Source: Chlorops oryzae (lineage: Eukaryota; Arthropoda; Insecta; Diptera; Chloropidae). From it: DNA of 64,000 bases. Positions within the stretch are counted from its first letter, which is position 1; every line of letters starts with the position of its first letter. The stretch is taken from assembly GCA_020466095.1 (NCBI GenBank), contig CM035809.1, positions 5,496,223 to 5,560,222 of the forward strand, in the 5' to 3' direction. The notes beneath the pieces were generated by a model, which was not told where the DNA came from, ran no database searches, and saw only the letters and a list, made by a program, of their open reading frames with translations. Of the stretch, positions 33,741 to 45,650 are shown piece by piece. The position numbers and the translations under genes are program-made.

Positions 33741-35389
33741 TCGGTTTTGGCCTGAAAAGCGCAGCTCATTGAATTCGATTCGATGGGTATTAAACAGATG
33801 TGTTGAACATATGCCAGAATAACTGCGCTATCGGAAACCAGGCAATACATAGAGAAGAAAAATATATCCTAAAATAGGTACATCGTTAACTTGGTTCCAC
33901 ACTTAGCATGGATCCTCAAATATTTTTCTCTGTCTTAAAATTTAATTTGAACAGGTTTTTTCAAATGTCTCATTGTAGAGTTTTCCATACAAAAAAAAAA
34001 AAAAAAAATTCTGACATAGAAAGAAACTTAAGCAACTTGAGAGCCATGTTTAAATTGCTCTTAATTTTTAGTTTTCATTTTTCATTTTATTTAATTATCT
34101 CGTTAAGAAACCAGCTGAGCAAACTTGAAGTTACGATAGAAGGAATGTTCCTCTGTTTGTCTGTTATTTTCTTTGTTTGCTCTCTAAGCTCTGAAGTCTA
34201 AACGGATGCGTGCATTCAAACAAAAGGATAATCGTTATTTGTTGTCTCAGATCGGTAAACATTAAAAGAGGGTACAAAAATGAAAATACGGCGTTGATAA
34301 AGAATATAGAAAGATGATCTTTTTTTTACTTTTTTCATAGACTTTCAGAAAGGTATAGCTTTCATTAGAAATCATTTAAAATATTCCTCTTTCAAACCTC
34401 ACTCTCATTCATGAATTAACGTCACAATGACCGAAACGAAAAGGTTTCATCGTAAAGAATATACTTTTATGTTCACTTAGAACCCTCATCATTCCGGTCG
34501 GATACTAGAGTCATTAACCTGCCTCCTTATTCTTCCCCAAAAATTTTGTCTCATAATAATTTTCGTAAGCGACATAAATAAAAGTTTATTCGCAAAAAAA
34601 AAAGCCATGAAATGAGAGAATTCGAAGAAAAAAGCTTTTTGCTCGCTTTCCTGGACTTAATGAACGCTAAAAGTCACGGTCAAATTGCATTAAATGATTG
34701 GGGTCGTAATTAGAGTGAGAGCTACACCGCTTGAATGCTGGAGAATGTGGGAATTAACGGTAGTCGGTAGTATGTGGGTAGGTAGTTGGTTGTGGGTAGG
34801 TACGTAATGAGCTTAGCTTTCTGATCACCTACAAGTGTTTATGCATGCCTTTTGTCAATTACAACTTTATAAGAACTTATGTGGGCATGCACATTCATAC
34901 ATTCATACATTAACGCATAATACTCGCACTTATGTCCATCGTAATGAAAGTAACCGATAGCAGGCGGTCCCAAGCAATTCGACTGTACAGGTCAATTGAG
35001 TTCAAAACGAAATCTCTGAGTCGTTAAGACGTCATGCAGTGAACATTTTCAGCTCATTAAGAAAGGCATTAAAGACTGCGATTATGGTTTAAGTGATTTC
35101 ATTGTTCTCGAGTCTCTTATAAAAAATGGCTACCACAGAGAGTATGAATACAGATATCCTTGTAACTTTTTGCTTTATTAAATGTTTAAAAAACGATTCT
35201 GATTCCTTGTTAAAATGCTCAAGTCGGAAACTGAGTTGGGGCAGAGGCGTAGATGATAAAGTGTTTTTTACGAGGGTACTAGAAAAGAAACTGATTCGCA
35301 GGACATTTTTGATCCAAAGCATAACTAACGCATATGAAAGGGCAGCTCCCCTATTGAGACAATGCTATTTCCTAAAGAAAAACACGGGA
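33741..35389. other. Single-copy-looking DNA between the two PBS repeat blocks
   Basis: AT-rich, no gene recognised. A GGAAACCAGGCA motif at 33833 resembles the end of the Harbinger-like MITE at 24517. A GGTAGTATGTGGGTAGGTAG-type tract lies near 34767. Confidence 0.4.
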
Positions 35390-36195
35390 TTCGCTTCGTT
35401 GCTATAGAAAAACACGAATTTTGGTCACTGGAATTGATTTCCGAAAGTGACTCAGTTAATTTGTTTTTTTGGGAGGACATTAATAAAGGCACTCAATCTC
35501 ACGAAAATTTTGAGCCACATCTTTTTAAGGAGTAGTTTTCTCATGTTAAGCCGTATGTCCCCCATTGGGCGCCAATGTATCGAACGAAGTTTTCATTTCA
35601 ACTCTTGATCTTGAGTTTGAGTGGAGATAGCTTTTCGTGAAGAAGCTTTAAGAAAATATACTCATAGTCCCAACTGAAACGCACTCAAATTACGAGAAAT
35701 ATCCCCTATTGGGCGCCATTTTCTACATAATTAAGATCGAGAAGACTTTTTTAATGTTTCCCTTTCGAGCTATTGAGTTGATTCAGTTATGTGGATAAAT
35801 TTTTATGGAGAGAATATTAGGAAATTTTTGAGCCAAGGCCTTACTCTGTCATATGAAATCGTACAACCCCCATTGGGCGCCAATATCTCGTCCGAATATT
35901 TCATTTCAACTCTTGATCTTGAGTTTGAATGGAGATAGCTTTTCGTGAAGAAGCTTTAAGAAAATATACTTATAATCACAACTGAAATGCACTCAAATGA
36001 AGAGAAATATCCCCTATTGGGCGCCATTATCTACATAATTAGAATCGAGCAGATTTTTTTAATGATTCCGTTTTGAACTATTGAGTTGATTCAGTTATGT
36101 GGATACATTTTTATGAAGAGAATATTGAAAAACTTTTGAGCCAGGCCTCGCTTTCATCATATGAAACTGTACATCCCCCATTGGGCGCCAATATC
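35390..36195. repeat. PBS-bearing dimeric repeat block, right
   Basis: TTGGGCGCCA at 35575, 35709, 35873, 36017 and 36181, with alternating spacings of 134-144 and 164 bp, that is a dimer of about 305 bp. The left flank (GTCACTGGAATTGATTTC.GAAAGTGACT and AGGACATTAATAA.GGCACT) also matches the flank of the left block, so a larger unit was duplicated. Confidence 0.78.
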
Positions 36196-36699
36196 TACTT
36201 CCCTGGAATTATGAGGCATTTTCCAAGTTTCTGCGGCTCATTGGCGCGTGTAATATGCAACCTTGAAACAAGCTTTAAAGCATCCAATATGCAAACTCAG
36301 ACTGACATCGACTCGGAGACTGGGAGGCGAAAAAAACGGCTGCCCACTTCGAAGTTTCAAGGCACATAAAATCCGATTCCTTTTTTTCGTATTTTTTTCC
36401 TCGTTTTCTTTGATGCTCTTCACAACTAAAACACGTTTCAATATTTTTTGCGGCCCTCTTTTTTTCATTGTTTTTTTTTTATGATGTTTACAAAATTTCT
36501 TGATGCAATCCTCGAAAATAGTTGCACAAAAAAAGACCCGGCTGCAGACTTTGCGTCTGCCTTTGGGCGCTGCTGCTTTATGCAATAACTCGTCGCATAT
36601 TTTATTGGTTTAGCATAGCCCGTTTCTGCAGCCTGAAAGCAACAACAAAAACAACAACGACGTTCATTGTACGTGCATAAGACAGCAACGAGAAATCAC
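36196..36699. other. Non-coding, unassigned
   Basis: Low-complexity T-rich stretches; no supported gene. Ends at the left border of the segmental duplication. Confidence 0.4.
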
Positions 36700-37344
36700 T
36701 TTCATTATTTTTAACCTTGAAAAAAGTTTTTTCCTTGTTTTTGTTTTTGTACTTGCAATGCATAGCCTTCCTGAAATGAAATTTTTTGTTGTCTCCGACT
36801 TTCGGCAAAACGTCGGATGCGTACCTCATCGTTGTAGGCAGTAAAGAATGGAATATTCTTCTTCTTCGAGAGTTGGAAATTATTCATGCAAAATGTATGG
36901 AAAATGCTTAGGAGAGATCTTGAACTTTTTTCCCCCCTTCGAAGGTCTCGATTGAGCAATTCAGAGACGCTTGCATACGCAGCGTTTTGTGGGGGTTCAG
37001 TTTTTTTTTTTTTTTTGTTTCAAGGAAAGAAAATTTGATTGTTCTTAGTTGAAGGCTTCGAGTTTTGGGTTAAAAGAGTAGCCTTAAGAGTCCCAAAATC
37101 GCAGAAATTTTGCATAAAAAATATTTAAAAAAAAAGAGGACCAAGACTCATTAGCCCTTGACTTTCAACAGATACTTCGAGGTTTTTGGATTTCAAATAG
37201 TAAAAAATTTTTATGGAAGCTACTTTTGGGCTAACTTTTTGGACCAGTTGGATCGTTCTTTTTTTTTTTTGTAGGAAATCAATTAGTATAGAAAAAAACC
37301 TCTTTCAAAGTATGTTGCTCAAAACTATATCCCGCTATGAGCAC

Positions 37345-37502
37345 CAGTAGCGGCGTTTGTGTAAGGCACGGCTTGGCAACCACCCAGGGCGCCGAATATA
37401 AAGGGGCGTTTTTTAATTTACTAGCGTATGTGTTTAAATTTGCAGTTAGGGGGCGCCGAAAAAATCTCTCCCAGGGCGCTGGTAGTGCTAAAACCGGCAC
37501 TG
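37345..37502. mobile_element. hAT-like MITE (in left duplicate)
   Basis: Starts CAGTAGCGGCG and ends CCGGCACTG, with CCCAGGGCGC motifs near both ends. Flanking octamers ATGAGCAC and ATGGTCAC agree at 6 of 8 positions. The second copy (40358-40442) has lost its centre. Confidence 0.55.
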
Positions 37503-38410
37503 ATGGTCACCTTCAAAACCGTTCTTAAAGACGTGCAGTGATCTCGATATTGACGAATCGCAAACTTATATGAACAGTCATCTCTGAAGAGAAGTGCCAA
37601 CAAATACCTTAGAAGAAAGGTCGTTATAACAAAGAAATGCCCTTTTGATATGTATTCATTTATATTGAAGGACGATAATAGACCCCGATTTAAAGGTGGC
37701 AAGTAGGTACAGGTCTATTTCAATAGAATAGTTTCACAATATTTTATATCCTTAATTGTGCAACGCCATGTCTGAAAGGTCTTGACGAAAGAGATCAACT
37801 AATTGAGTGCCCGTAGGAAGGTTCAGTCAAAAAGGGATGTCCATTTGAAGGATTTTTTTTCGGTCTTCATTTTTTCCACATAGACATTAAAAATTTTTAC
37901 TTAATTATTGACTCCAGTCAGGGACTGCAGCATGTCGAAAATTGAAGGCTTTATTATAGGCACTTAAGAAAGATTATCTGCTTATTGGCAATGATTTGAA
38001 GAGCTTCAATCACCTCGAAGGTTAATAAAAAAACAAAATAAATCATCATCGAAATAAAATATTTCCATCAGTGCCCATTTACCAATAAAATATAATGAAT
38101 ATTTTTCCGATTTATGTTTTTCTGTGATTAATTAAACGATTTCTTTGTTCCTTATCTCCCTTTCAAGTACGGATTTATGAAAGAAAAAAAAAAGCATTTA
38201 AACTTGATCTTGAGTGAGTCAAGACTTTAATATGGAAACCAAGACAAGAAACATTGATAATCTGCAAGGATTTTTGAGTGCAATGAAGGCCGTCTGTTTG
38301 ATGGAATAATTTAAAAAAAAAAGTTTGAAAGGGTTAAGGTTTTCTTTAAAGAAGGTCTTCAATAAATCTTAGATTCATTCCATGGCTTTATTATCTCGAA
38401 TATGTAGTAA

Positions 38411-38453
38411 GTTAGGTTAGGTTAGGTTAGGTTAGGTTGGTGGTGTGTGTGTG

Positions 38454-38508
<55 letters not shown>

Positions 38509-38680
38509 CCATCAAGGGGACACACTTAGAACCAAATGGGCCCGTTGTGATACCAGTATTACGGGAAAACGAAGAAAATTAAACTGGTAAAACGACACAA
38601 ACATCCTCGACCTCAGGTGGGAGTCGAACCCAGGGCTTCGAAGGGTAAGCATCTCAGCCAACAACGGCACAGAGGCCGGC
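38411..38680 (-). mobile_element. tRNA-derived SINE (minus strand, left duplicate)
   Basis: Read on the minus strand: head GGCCTCTGTGCCGTTGTTGG, A-box-like TTGGCTGAGATGC, B box GGTTCGACTCC, then GATGTTTGTGTCG, the LINE-like tail TGGTATCACAACGGGCCCAT and CTAAGTGTGTCCCC, and a (CCTAA)n end. The simple (GT)n tract sits between body and CCTAA tail. Flanks show similar GAATA..AGTAA strings that may be the target duplication. Confidence 0.82.
38443..38505. repeat. (GT)n microsatellite, ~30 dinucleotides
   Basis: Nearly pure GT run within the SINE tail. The paralogous SINE at 41351-41550 has only GTGTGGCTGCC at this point, so the tract grew after, or collapsed since, the segmental duplication. Confidence 0.95.
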
Positions 38681-38742
38681 TTTGGAATAGTAACAAAAAA
38701 AAAGAAACCAAAATAGAAAAAAAGGAAAAACGAGTTAAACTG

Positions 38743-38908
38743 TTAACCCTTTCGTGTCGAATTGTATGATCGTTCATCATGAAAAATTACTTAAAATTTT
38801 GTCATATCATATTTAAAAAAAAAACAAAAAAATATATATATATGTATATGTATATATTCACATTACATTTTATCTAAGAAAGGACACATTTCGTTGTGTT
38901 TGGGTTAA
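38743..38908. mobile_element. TTAA-flanked MITE (piggyBac-like), left duplicate
   Basis: TTAA then CCCTTTCGTGTCGAA at the left, ACATTTCGTTGTGTTTGGG then TTAA at the right. The TTAA target and CCC start fit piggyBac-type insertion. Includes an AT repeat near 38832. Confidence 0.6.
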
Positions 38909-39100
38909 AGTCTTAAATGAATTTTGTTTAACGAATGTGCGAAACAGTTATTCAAGTTTCACAATATCCAAAAGATAAGTGATAATGTTTTAATGACTGT
39001 TAACCCATTAACGCTCGAAATATTTTTGGTTGAATTTCTTCATGAAATTTTTAGGGGAAACTTAAATGACATTAAGACCGTGTACTGTGTTGCTTAATTA

Positions 39101-39768
39101 AATTTCAATAAAGGCCATTTGGCCAGAAAAACTGTGCTGCATGTGAATTTTTCGTCGTTCCACGGACCGTTTTTCCTCTATCACATCAACTTTTTGGGAA
39201 ATTGTAAAGGTTTTTAATTTTTACCATGCTATAAAATGGGTCGTTGGACCAATCTTACGATTTCAAGTTTTGTTATATAAAAGATGCAAACTTCTTTATA
39301 AATTTGATTGATTCATAATTGAAGTTAGTCAAAAATCTTTCAATTTTAGGTTTTTTTATCAAAATTTTTGAAATTCAAATGGTTATAATTCCGACCAAGC
39401 TGTTTCGGCTAACTTTTGGAAATGGAAAGACAAATAATTAAAAAATTTGACTAAAAAAAAAATTCGTTTTTTATTTTATTGGGTTTTGCGAAAATGACTA
39501 AAAAAATTTTTTTTTGGTTTATTTTGGTATTTGTTATTTAAGTTCCGTTTTATTTGAAAAATGGTAAAAAATCAAACTTAAATTTATTTTAAACTACTTT
39601 AAACTAAACCATTTAACTTTAAAAAACGATTCTGACAATAGCAATTTTTTTTATACTTAAAGGACATCAAAAGTCATACATCCTTACCAAAAGCCTTTTA
39701 AATTTCACTTTAGTCTCTGTATTCTCTTTTCCGTGTTCCAAATTTCTAAAAAAAAAATTCAAAAAAAA
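39101..39768. other. Spacer between the segmental duplicates
   Basis: AT-rich with no match to the duplicated unit and no gene recognised. Its presence means the duplicates are not in simple head-to-tail contact. Confidence 0.5.
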
Positions 39769-40357
39769 TTTCATTATTTTTAACCTTGAAAAAAGTTTTT
39801 TCCTTGCTGTTTTGTTTTTGTACTTGCAATGCATAGCCTTCCTGAAATGAAATTTTTTGTTGTCTCCGACTTTCGGCAAAACGTCGGATGCGTACCTCAT
39901 CGTTGTAGGCAGTAAAGAATGGAATATTGTTCTTCTTCGAGAGTTGGAAATTATTCATGCAAAAAGTATGGAAAATGCTTAGGAGAGATCTTGAACTTTT
40001 TGCCCCCTTCGAAGGTCTCGATTGAGCAATTCAGAGACGCTTGCATACGCAGCGTTTTGTGGGGGTTCAGTTTTTTTTTTTTTTTCAAGGAAAAAAAAAT
40101 TTGATTGTTCTTAGTTGAAGGCTTCGAGTTTTGGGTTAAAAGAAAGAGGACCAACACTCATTAGCCCTTGACTTTCAACAAATACTTCGAGGTTTTTGGA
40201 TTTCAAATAGTAAAAAATTTTTATGGAAGCTACTTTTGGGCTAACTTTTTGGACCAGTTGGATCATTCTTGGGGATTTTGTTTTTCTAGGAAATCAATTA
40301 GTCTAGAAAAAACCTCTTTCAATGTATGTTGCCAAAACTATACCCCGATATGAGCAC

Positions 40358-40442
40358 CAGTAGCGGCGTTTGTGTAAGGCACGGCATGGCAACCACAGAA
40401 AAAATCTCTCCCAGGGCGCTGGTAGTGCTAAAACCGGCACTG
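40358..40442. mobile_element. hAT-like MITE, internally deleted (right duplicate)
   Basis: Same ends as 37345-37502 (CAGTAGCGGCG and CCGGCACTG) and same flanks, but about 75 bp of the interior are missing. Confidence 0.55.
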
Positions 40443-41350
40443 ATGGTCACCTTCAAAACCGTTCTTAAAGACGTGCAGTGATCTCGATATTGACGAATCG
40501 CAAACTTATATAAATAGTCATCTTTGAAGAGAAGTACCAACAAATACCTTAGAAGAAAGGTCGTTATAATAAAGAAATGCCCTTATGATATGTGTTTATT
40601 TATATTGAATGATGACAATAGGCCCCGATTTAAAGGGTGGCAAGTAGGTACAGGTCCATTTCAATAGAATAGTTTCACAATATTTTATATCCTTAATTGT
40701 GCACCGCCATGTCTGAAAGGTCTTGACGAAAGATATCAACTAATTGAGTGCCCGTAGGAAGGTTCAGTCAAAAAGGGATGTCCATTTGAAGGATTTTTTT
40801 TCGGTCTTCATTTTTTCCACATAGACATTAAAAATTTTTACTTAATTATTGACTCCAGTCAGGGACTGCAGCATGTCGAAAATTGAAGGCTTTATTATAG
40901 GCACTTAAGAAAGATTATCTGCTTATTGGCAATGATTTGAAGAGCTTCAATCACCTGCGAAGGTTAATAAAAAAAACAAAATAAATCATCATCGAAATAA
41001 AATATTTCCATCAGTGCCCATTTACCAATAAAATATAATGAATATTTTTCCGATTTATGTTTTTCTGTGATTAATTAAACGATTTCTTTGTTCCTTATCT
41101 CCCTTTCAAGTACGGATTTATGGAAGAAAAAAAAAAATCATTTAAACTTGATCTTGAGTGAGTCAAGACTTTAATATGGAAACCAAGACAAGAAACATTG
41201 ATAATCTGCAAGGATTTTTGAGTGCAATGAAGGCCGTCTGTTTGATGGAATAATTTTAAAAAAAAGTTTGAAAGGGTTAAGGTTTTCTTTAAAGAAGGTC
41301 TTCAATAAATCTTAGATTCATTCCATGGCTTTATTATCTCGAATATGATA

Positions 41351-41550
41351 GTAGGTTAGGTTAGGTTAGTGTGGCTGCCATCAAGGGTGACACACTTAGG
41401 AACCAAATGGGCCCGTTGTGATACCACGTATAACGGGAAAACGAAGAAAAATAAACTGATAAAACGACACAAACAACCACGACTCAGGTGGGAGTCGAAC
41501 CCAGGGCTTCGAGGGTAAGCATCTCAGCCAACAACGGCACAGAGGCCGAC
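41351..41550 (-). mobile_element. tRNA-derived SINE (minus strand, right duplicate)
   Basis: Paralogue of the SINE at 38411-38680, with the same B box (complement GGAGTCGAACC visible on the plus strand) and tail, but a short AGGTTAGG end and no GT expansion. Confidence 0.82.
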
Positions 41551-41611
41551 TTTCGAATAGTAACAAAAAAAAGAAACCAAAATAGAAAGAAAGGAAAAAC
41601 GAGATAAACTG

Positions 41612-41766
41612 TTAACCCTTTCGTGTCGAATTGTATGATCGTTTATCTTGAAAAATTACTTAAAATTTTGTCGTATTATATTTTAAACAAAAAAAAATAA
41701 ATATATATATATACACACATTACATTTTATCTAAGAAAAGGACACATTTCGTTGTGTTTGGGTTAA
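41612..41766. mobile_element. TTAA-flanked MITE, right duplicate
   Basis: Same ends as 38743-38908: TTAACCCTTTCGTGTCGAA and TTGTGTTTGGGTTAA. Confidence 0.6.
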
Positions 41767-41960
41767 AGTCCTAAATGAATTTTGTTTAACGAATGTGCGA
41801 AACAGTTATTCAAGTTTCACATTATCCAAAAAATTAGTGATAATGTCTTTTATGACTATTAACCCATTCACGCTCGGACTATTTTTGGTTGAATTTCTTC
41901 ATGAAAGTTTTAGGGGGTACTTAAATGACATTAAGACCGTGTACTGTGTTGCTTAATTAT

Positions 41961-43337
41961 TATTTTCTAGCGCAGAATCCTTGCTAGGACATGTTGACAT
42001 ATGGCCACGCTAAGCGCGAAAGGCCCCTGGTACTAACTCTACGATTTTTTTTGGCAACCTTTGAGAAGCCCTTTGTGTTGCCTCATAACAACTCGAAGCG
42101 TTAATGAGTTAAAAGCGGCTGGACCAAACCCAACCCCTCCTCACCAGTGTCTGTTTTGTTTGGAAAATGTGCCAATTACTCTTAAATCGAATTCATTGAA
42201 ATCAGTTCATTTAGAACTTGCCTGACAAACAATAGAAAATTGTTCTATTTGAATTGGAAAAGAAAATCGTTTCAATCAATCAACTTTCATTCCATCAATA
42301 ACTTGTCATAAATCACTGCTCTGTCATGTTGTTAACGATTTCAGTTTATTAATGAATTCGATTGAAATTTTTTTCATAATCCATTATTACGATATATTAA
42401 CACGTTGAACTGCTGAACGAAAAGAGACAAATGAACTTGAGGGCATCAGCATAGTTATTTTTTTTAGGTACCTATTATTTCTTAAAAGGCACATTCCAAA
42501 ATTTTTCTTAGTCTGCTTCCTTTTAACAGTCGAGCCCCAAAAGAAACGAATTATATGACTCCAAAACACCCCGAAAACATTTTTTGAATTTCAATTTTAA
42601 TTCAGAGAAACAAAATTTGCCTCCGCATAAATAAATGCTTCCTTATAAAAAAAAAAAAAATTCATGTCTATATTAATCGGCATCGAATTGCGTATCGATT
42701 TCCTGAAAAGGCGTCACAATTTCGACGGTTATCGAAAACAATGTCATGCAGCACGTATGTATGTATATACGAAACTGTCTAAAAATATGAGCTACATATA
42801 TGAATCTGCTTAATTCGGTTTTCTGCCTGAATTGAAATGAAAAACGAAAAAAAAATACTTATAAAAAAAAAAACAAAAAAGAATGATCGAAAAATGCGCT
42901 TTTTTATCGCGCATTTGGCAATCCCGGCACGTTCGGATTTCAGTAATCGCATTTTTGTTGTCTTTTTGTCGCGATTGTGTTTTTCGTTTTCATTTCTATT
43001 TTATTTTCTTTGATATGGCTTTTCGGTGCCGATAGAATGAAGCTTGAAAATTTTTATTACAAATTTATGCATTTTTAAAAGTCTTTTTGCAATTAAATTT
43101 CTAATAAATTCTGATTGTGTTGCGCTATCCCACTCAATACGAAAAAGTGACACTACTTAAATTGAAATAACCAGTTCGAAGTTGAAGCCAAAATAAATTT
43201 AAACTCCCCCCTCACAAGTTATCTAATCTTAAAAGCACCCATAATTTAAGTTCTTGATTGAAAAATTCGTTGCTTTATACATGTACTAACACAGTTGTGG
43301 TGAAAGGGTTAATTTTTAAAAAAATTTAAATTTGGGT
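41961..43337. other. Non-coding, unassigned
   Basis: No gene. A right-end-like GTGAAAGGGTTAA at 43300-43312 probably belongs to another TTAA-flanked MITE whose left end is degraded. Confidence 0.4.
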
Positions 43338-43430
43338 TTAACCCCTGATTTCTAAACAATACTCAGAGACATCCATTAATTAATAAATTTAAAACTCTCT
43401 TCGAAATTTCATTGGTAATGAAAGGGTTAA
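43338..43430. mobile_element. TTAA-flanked MITE (93 bp)
   Basis: TTAACCCCTGATTTC at the left and GTAATGAAAGGGTTAA at the right; very short, no coding capacity. Confidence 0.6.
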
Positions 43431-43694
43431 GAATTTTCAATTGAGCTCCCATTTGAACAGGGGATACATAACGCTTCAAAAACAATAAAATTGATTACGA
43501 AGAAAACGTTCAACATTAAATATAGTAGTCTCCACATAATTAAAGGTCAAAAACCACAATTAAGCGGGATATTGCACTTGATAAGTCTTATTCGAGGCAT
43601 CATATTTTTATTATAAGTACCTGTTAGAGTTTTGTTTTATCAAGTCAACAAAATTTGATTCATTTATGCTGGGACTACCATATCGCGATATGCG

Positions 43695-43848
43695 TTAACC
43701 CTTTCATTACCAGATGTGTCACATTTGTGGCTCTTTTGGAAAAAAATTTTACTTATAAGACGTGTCTGCACCATAAAATATGGACAGTTGAATTAAAATT
43801 AAATTGAAAATTAAAGAAAGTCATACGTCATGGGATTGAAGGGGTTAA
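43695..43848. mobile_element. TTAA-flanked MITE (154 bp)
   Basis: TTAACCCTTTCATTACCAG at the left, GGGATTGAAGGGGTTAA at the right. Confidence 0.6.
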
Positions 43849-45051
43849 ACTAGGATCGTAAGCGGAACAATAGTTCGAGGGGATTTTAGCCATTAAAAAA
43901 CTCTATATTGTATTATATCGTTTACGTTTCATTCCTCGCATTTCAAAAAAAAAAATGTTTGAGCCCCCAAAATCACCTCTTGCAGGGTAAAAATTTTTTT
44001 AATTGAAAAAAATTGCGGCCATAAACAGTTTAGAATATTTGTATAATCCAATAATCGAATGTCATCCCATCACTGACATTTCGTCATCGAAATTTTATTA
44101 TTCAAATTAACTCTAAAACTTTTTTTATTCAAGTCAATTGTGATTTATTGATTGAGACGTCAACGTATTAAAAAATAAATAAACATAAAATCCGATCAAC
44201 GAGCCGAAAGACAATCGATAATTTGCTTAAAAGCTAACTAACTTTGAATCTCACACTTGAACCTTTCAACACGAGCAGACAGACGTCATCGATAATACGT
44301 TTATCGATTAACAATTAAGATAAAAATAGACATACATACATATGTACATACATATCCTAATAATGTAAAGCTACTTCAAACAATTGTTTGAGATGATTGA
44401 TTCGAAGTGGGTCTGTTGTTTTTTATTTAGAGAAAATAAATGTTAATAGAATATGATCATGACTCTTAAGGTCGTACTACTGAATTGCTTCGAACAAGTT
44501 TTGAGAGCCGTCAAGTTATAAATACCAACAATAGCACTTGAGGAGGAGCTTGTCAATTATTGTCAATTTTCATCAATCATATTTGAAATTCATTGATTTT
44601 TATCGAACTTATCTTTCTAAGTTTTCAAGGAGAAAGGGAAGTCCGCTTTAAATATTTGAGTCATTGTGGTAGAAATGGTACAAAATATTTTTGACATAAA
44701 TGGATGCTATGAGAGGAGTTTTTATGTAAAAAAAAAAGCTTTAAGTAAACAACTCAATAAATGAAAATTTGAAATTATTGAAAAGTAGGTAACAAAACAA
44801 TTAAATGGGACAAAAAGGAAATTTACTAAGCTAAGGCTCAACTCTATTGAGCAAACGTGATCGGCGCAGCTGCACGTAGACACGTTCGAACGTATACCCT
44901 GCTGTAACAAGGAAGTTGATTAACCCCAAGGGAGTTCATCTGGACTACTCGGAAGAAGAGCGGTAAAAATGTTCAGTATTTTATCAATGAGAGTCGACTT
45001 GATTTTGAGTATGAACCAAAAGTCCTCTTGAAGAACATTATCCCTTTAAAG
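43849..45051. other. Non-coding, unassigned
   Basis: AT-rich DNA, no gene or resolved element. Confidence 0.4.
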
Positions 45052-45160
45052 CAATAGGGATAAATTTGTCCCCGCATCATTTTAACGATTTCAACCATTT
45101 ACTAATCATAGTATGGCCTAAAATCTTTCAACTTATGTGGGGACAAATTTGTACCTTATG
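45052..45160. repeat. Short inverted-repeat element (109 bp)
   Basis: ATAAATTTGTCCCCGCAT near 45060 pairs with ATGTGGGGACAAATTTGT near 45134. Motifs such as GGACAAATTTGT recur in the TTAA-flanked MITE at 62224-62370, suggesting kinship. Confidence 0.6.
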
Positions 45161-45189
45161 CTATCTTAATTAAGTGGATGTTCATTTAG

Positions 45190-45650
45190 AAAATTAATTT
45201 TCTAATCTTATTTTGAAAAAATTTATTAAACAAATGGGGTACCAAATTAATGGAAATCGATCCAGCATTTCGAATAAAATAAAAAATTTGGGTGTTAACT
45301 GGACACTTTTCACACCAAAATGGCTTCCAAAGTAAGCAAAAATTGAATCTTTCACTTTGACCCTTTATTTTTCCATCAATGGGTCAAATTTTTACCATCA
45401 ATTTAATCTTGCCTAAAAGCACAAACAATTGGCTTTCAAACTACATTAAAATTTTTTTTCTACAATTAACCATTGGCGTGGGAGAATTATTTTTCTAGAC
45501 TTAGTGCCACAAAACTTTAAGGCACCATAACTCCTCAGGGGTGCATTTGGGACTTCCCGTCACAGACGATTTTTTGTTCATCTTGGACCCCCCTATCACT
45601 TCTATTAAGGAATGTACTTCCCAACGGGACACCCTGTATACTGTGACCTT
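45190..45650 (-). mobile_element. Dispersed repeat with CAGGGTGTCCC terminus (copy 2, inverted)
   Basis: Ends on the plus strand with CCCAACGGGACACCCTGTATA and carries in reverse the blocks of 2335-2810. The two copies extend about equally far inward, which supports a defined element boundary. Confidence 0.65.

Larger units (their letters stand above)
36700..39100 (+). repeat. Segmental duplication, left copy (~2.4 kb)
   Basis: From TTTCATTATTTTTAACCTTG to ACTGTGTTGCTTAATTA the sequence is repeated in direct orientation at 39769-41960. Long stretches are nearly identical (for example 37740-38300 against 40680-41240). This copy has about 60 bp near 37075-37135 and about 75 bp near 37386-37460 absent from the other, and a long (GT)n tract. 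No gene recognised within. Confidence 0.9.
39769..41960 (+). repeat. Segmental duplication, right copy (~2.2 kb)
   Basis: Direct copy of 36700-39100 with the same internal order: GTCTCCGACTTTCGGCAAAA segment, hAT-like MITE, SINE, TTAA MITE. It lacks the two blocks of ~60 and ~75 bp and the long GT run of the left copy. Confidence 0.9.

Noticed and set aside
33250..36195. Intact LTR retrotransposon suggested by PBS motifs
   Set aside because: No LTR pair with TG...CA ends and no gag or pol reading frame; motif repeats too regularly, so treated as a derived repeat.
38411..38440. TTAGG repeats that look like the insect telomere motif
   Set aside because: They form the end of a minus-strand SINE, number only about six, and similar short runs sit at other SINE/LINE tails (20592, 41353). 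Flies lack TTAGG telomeres.
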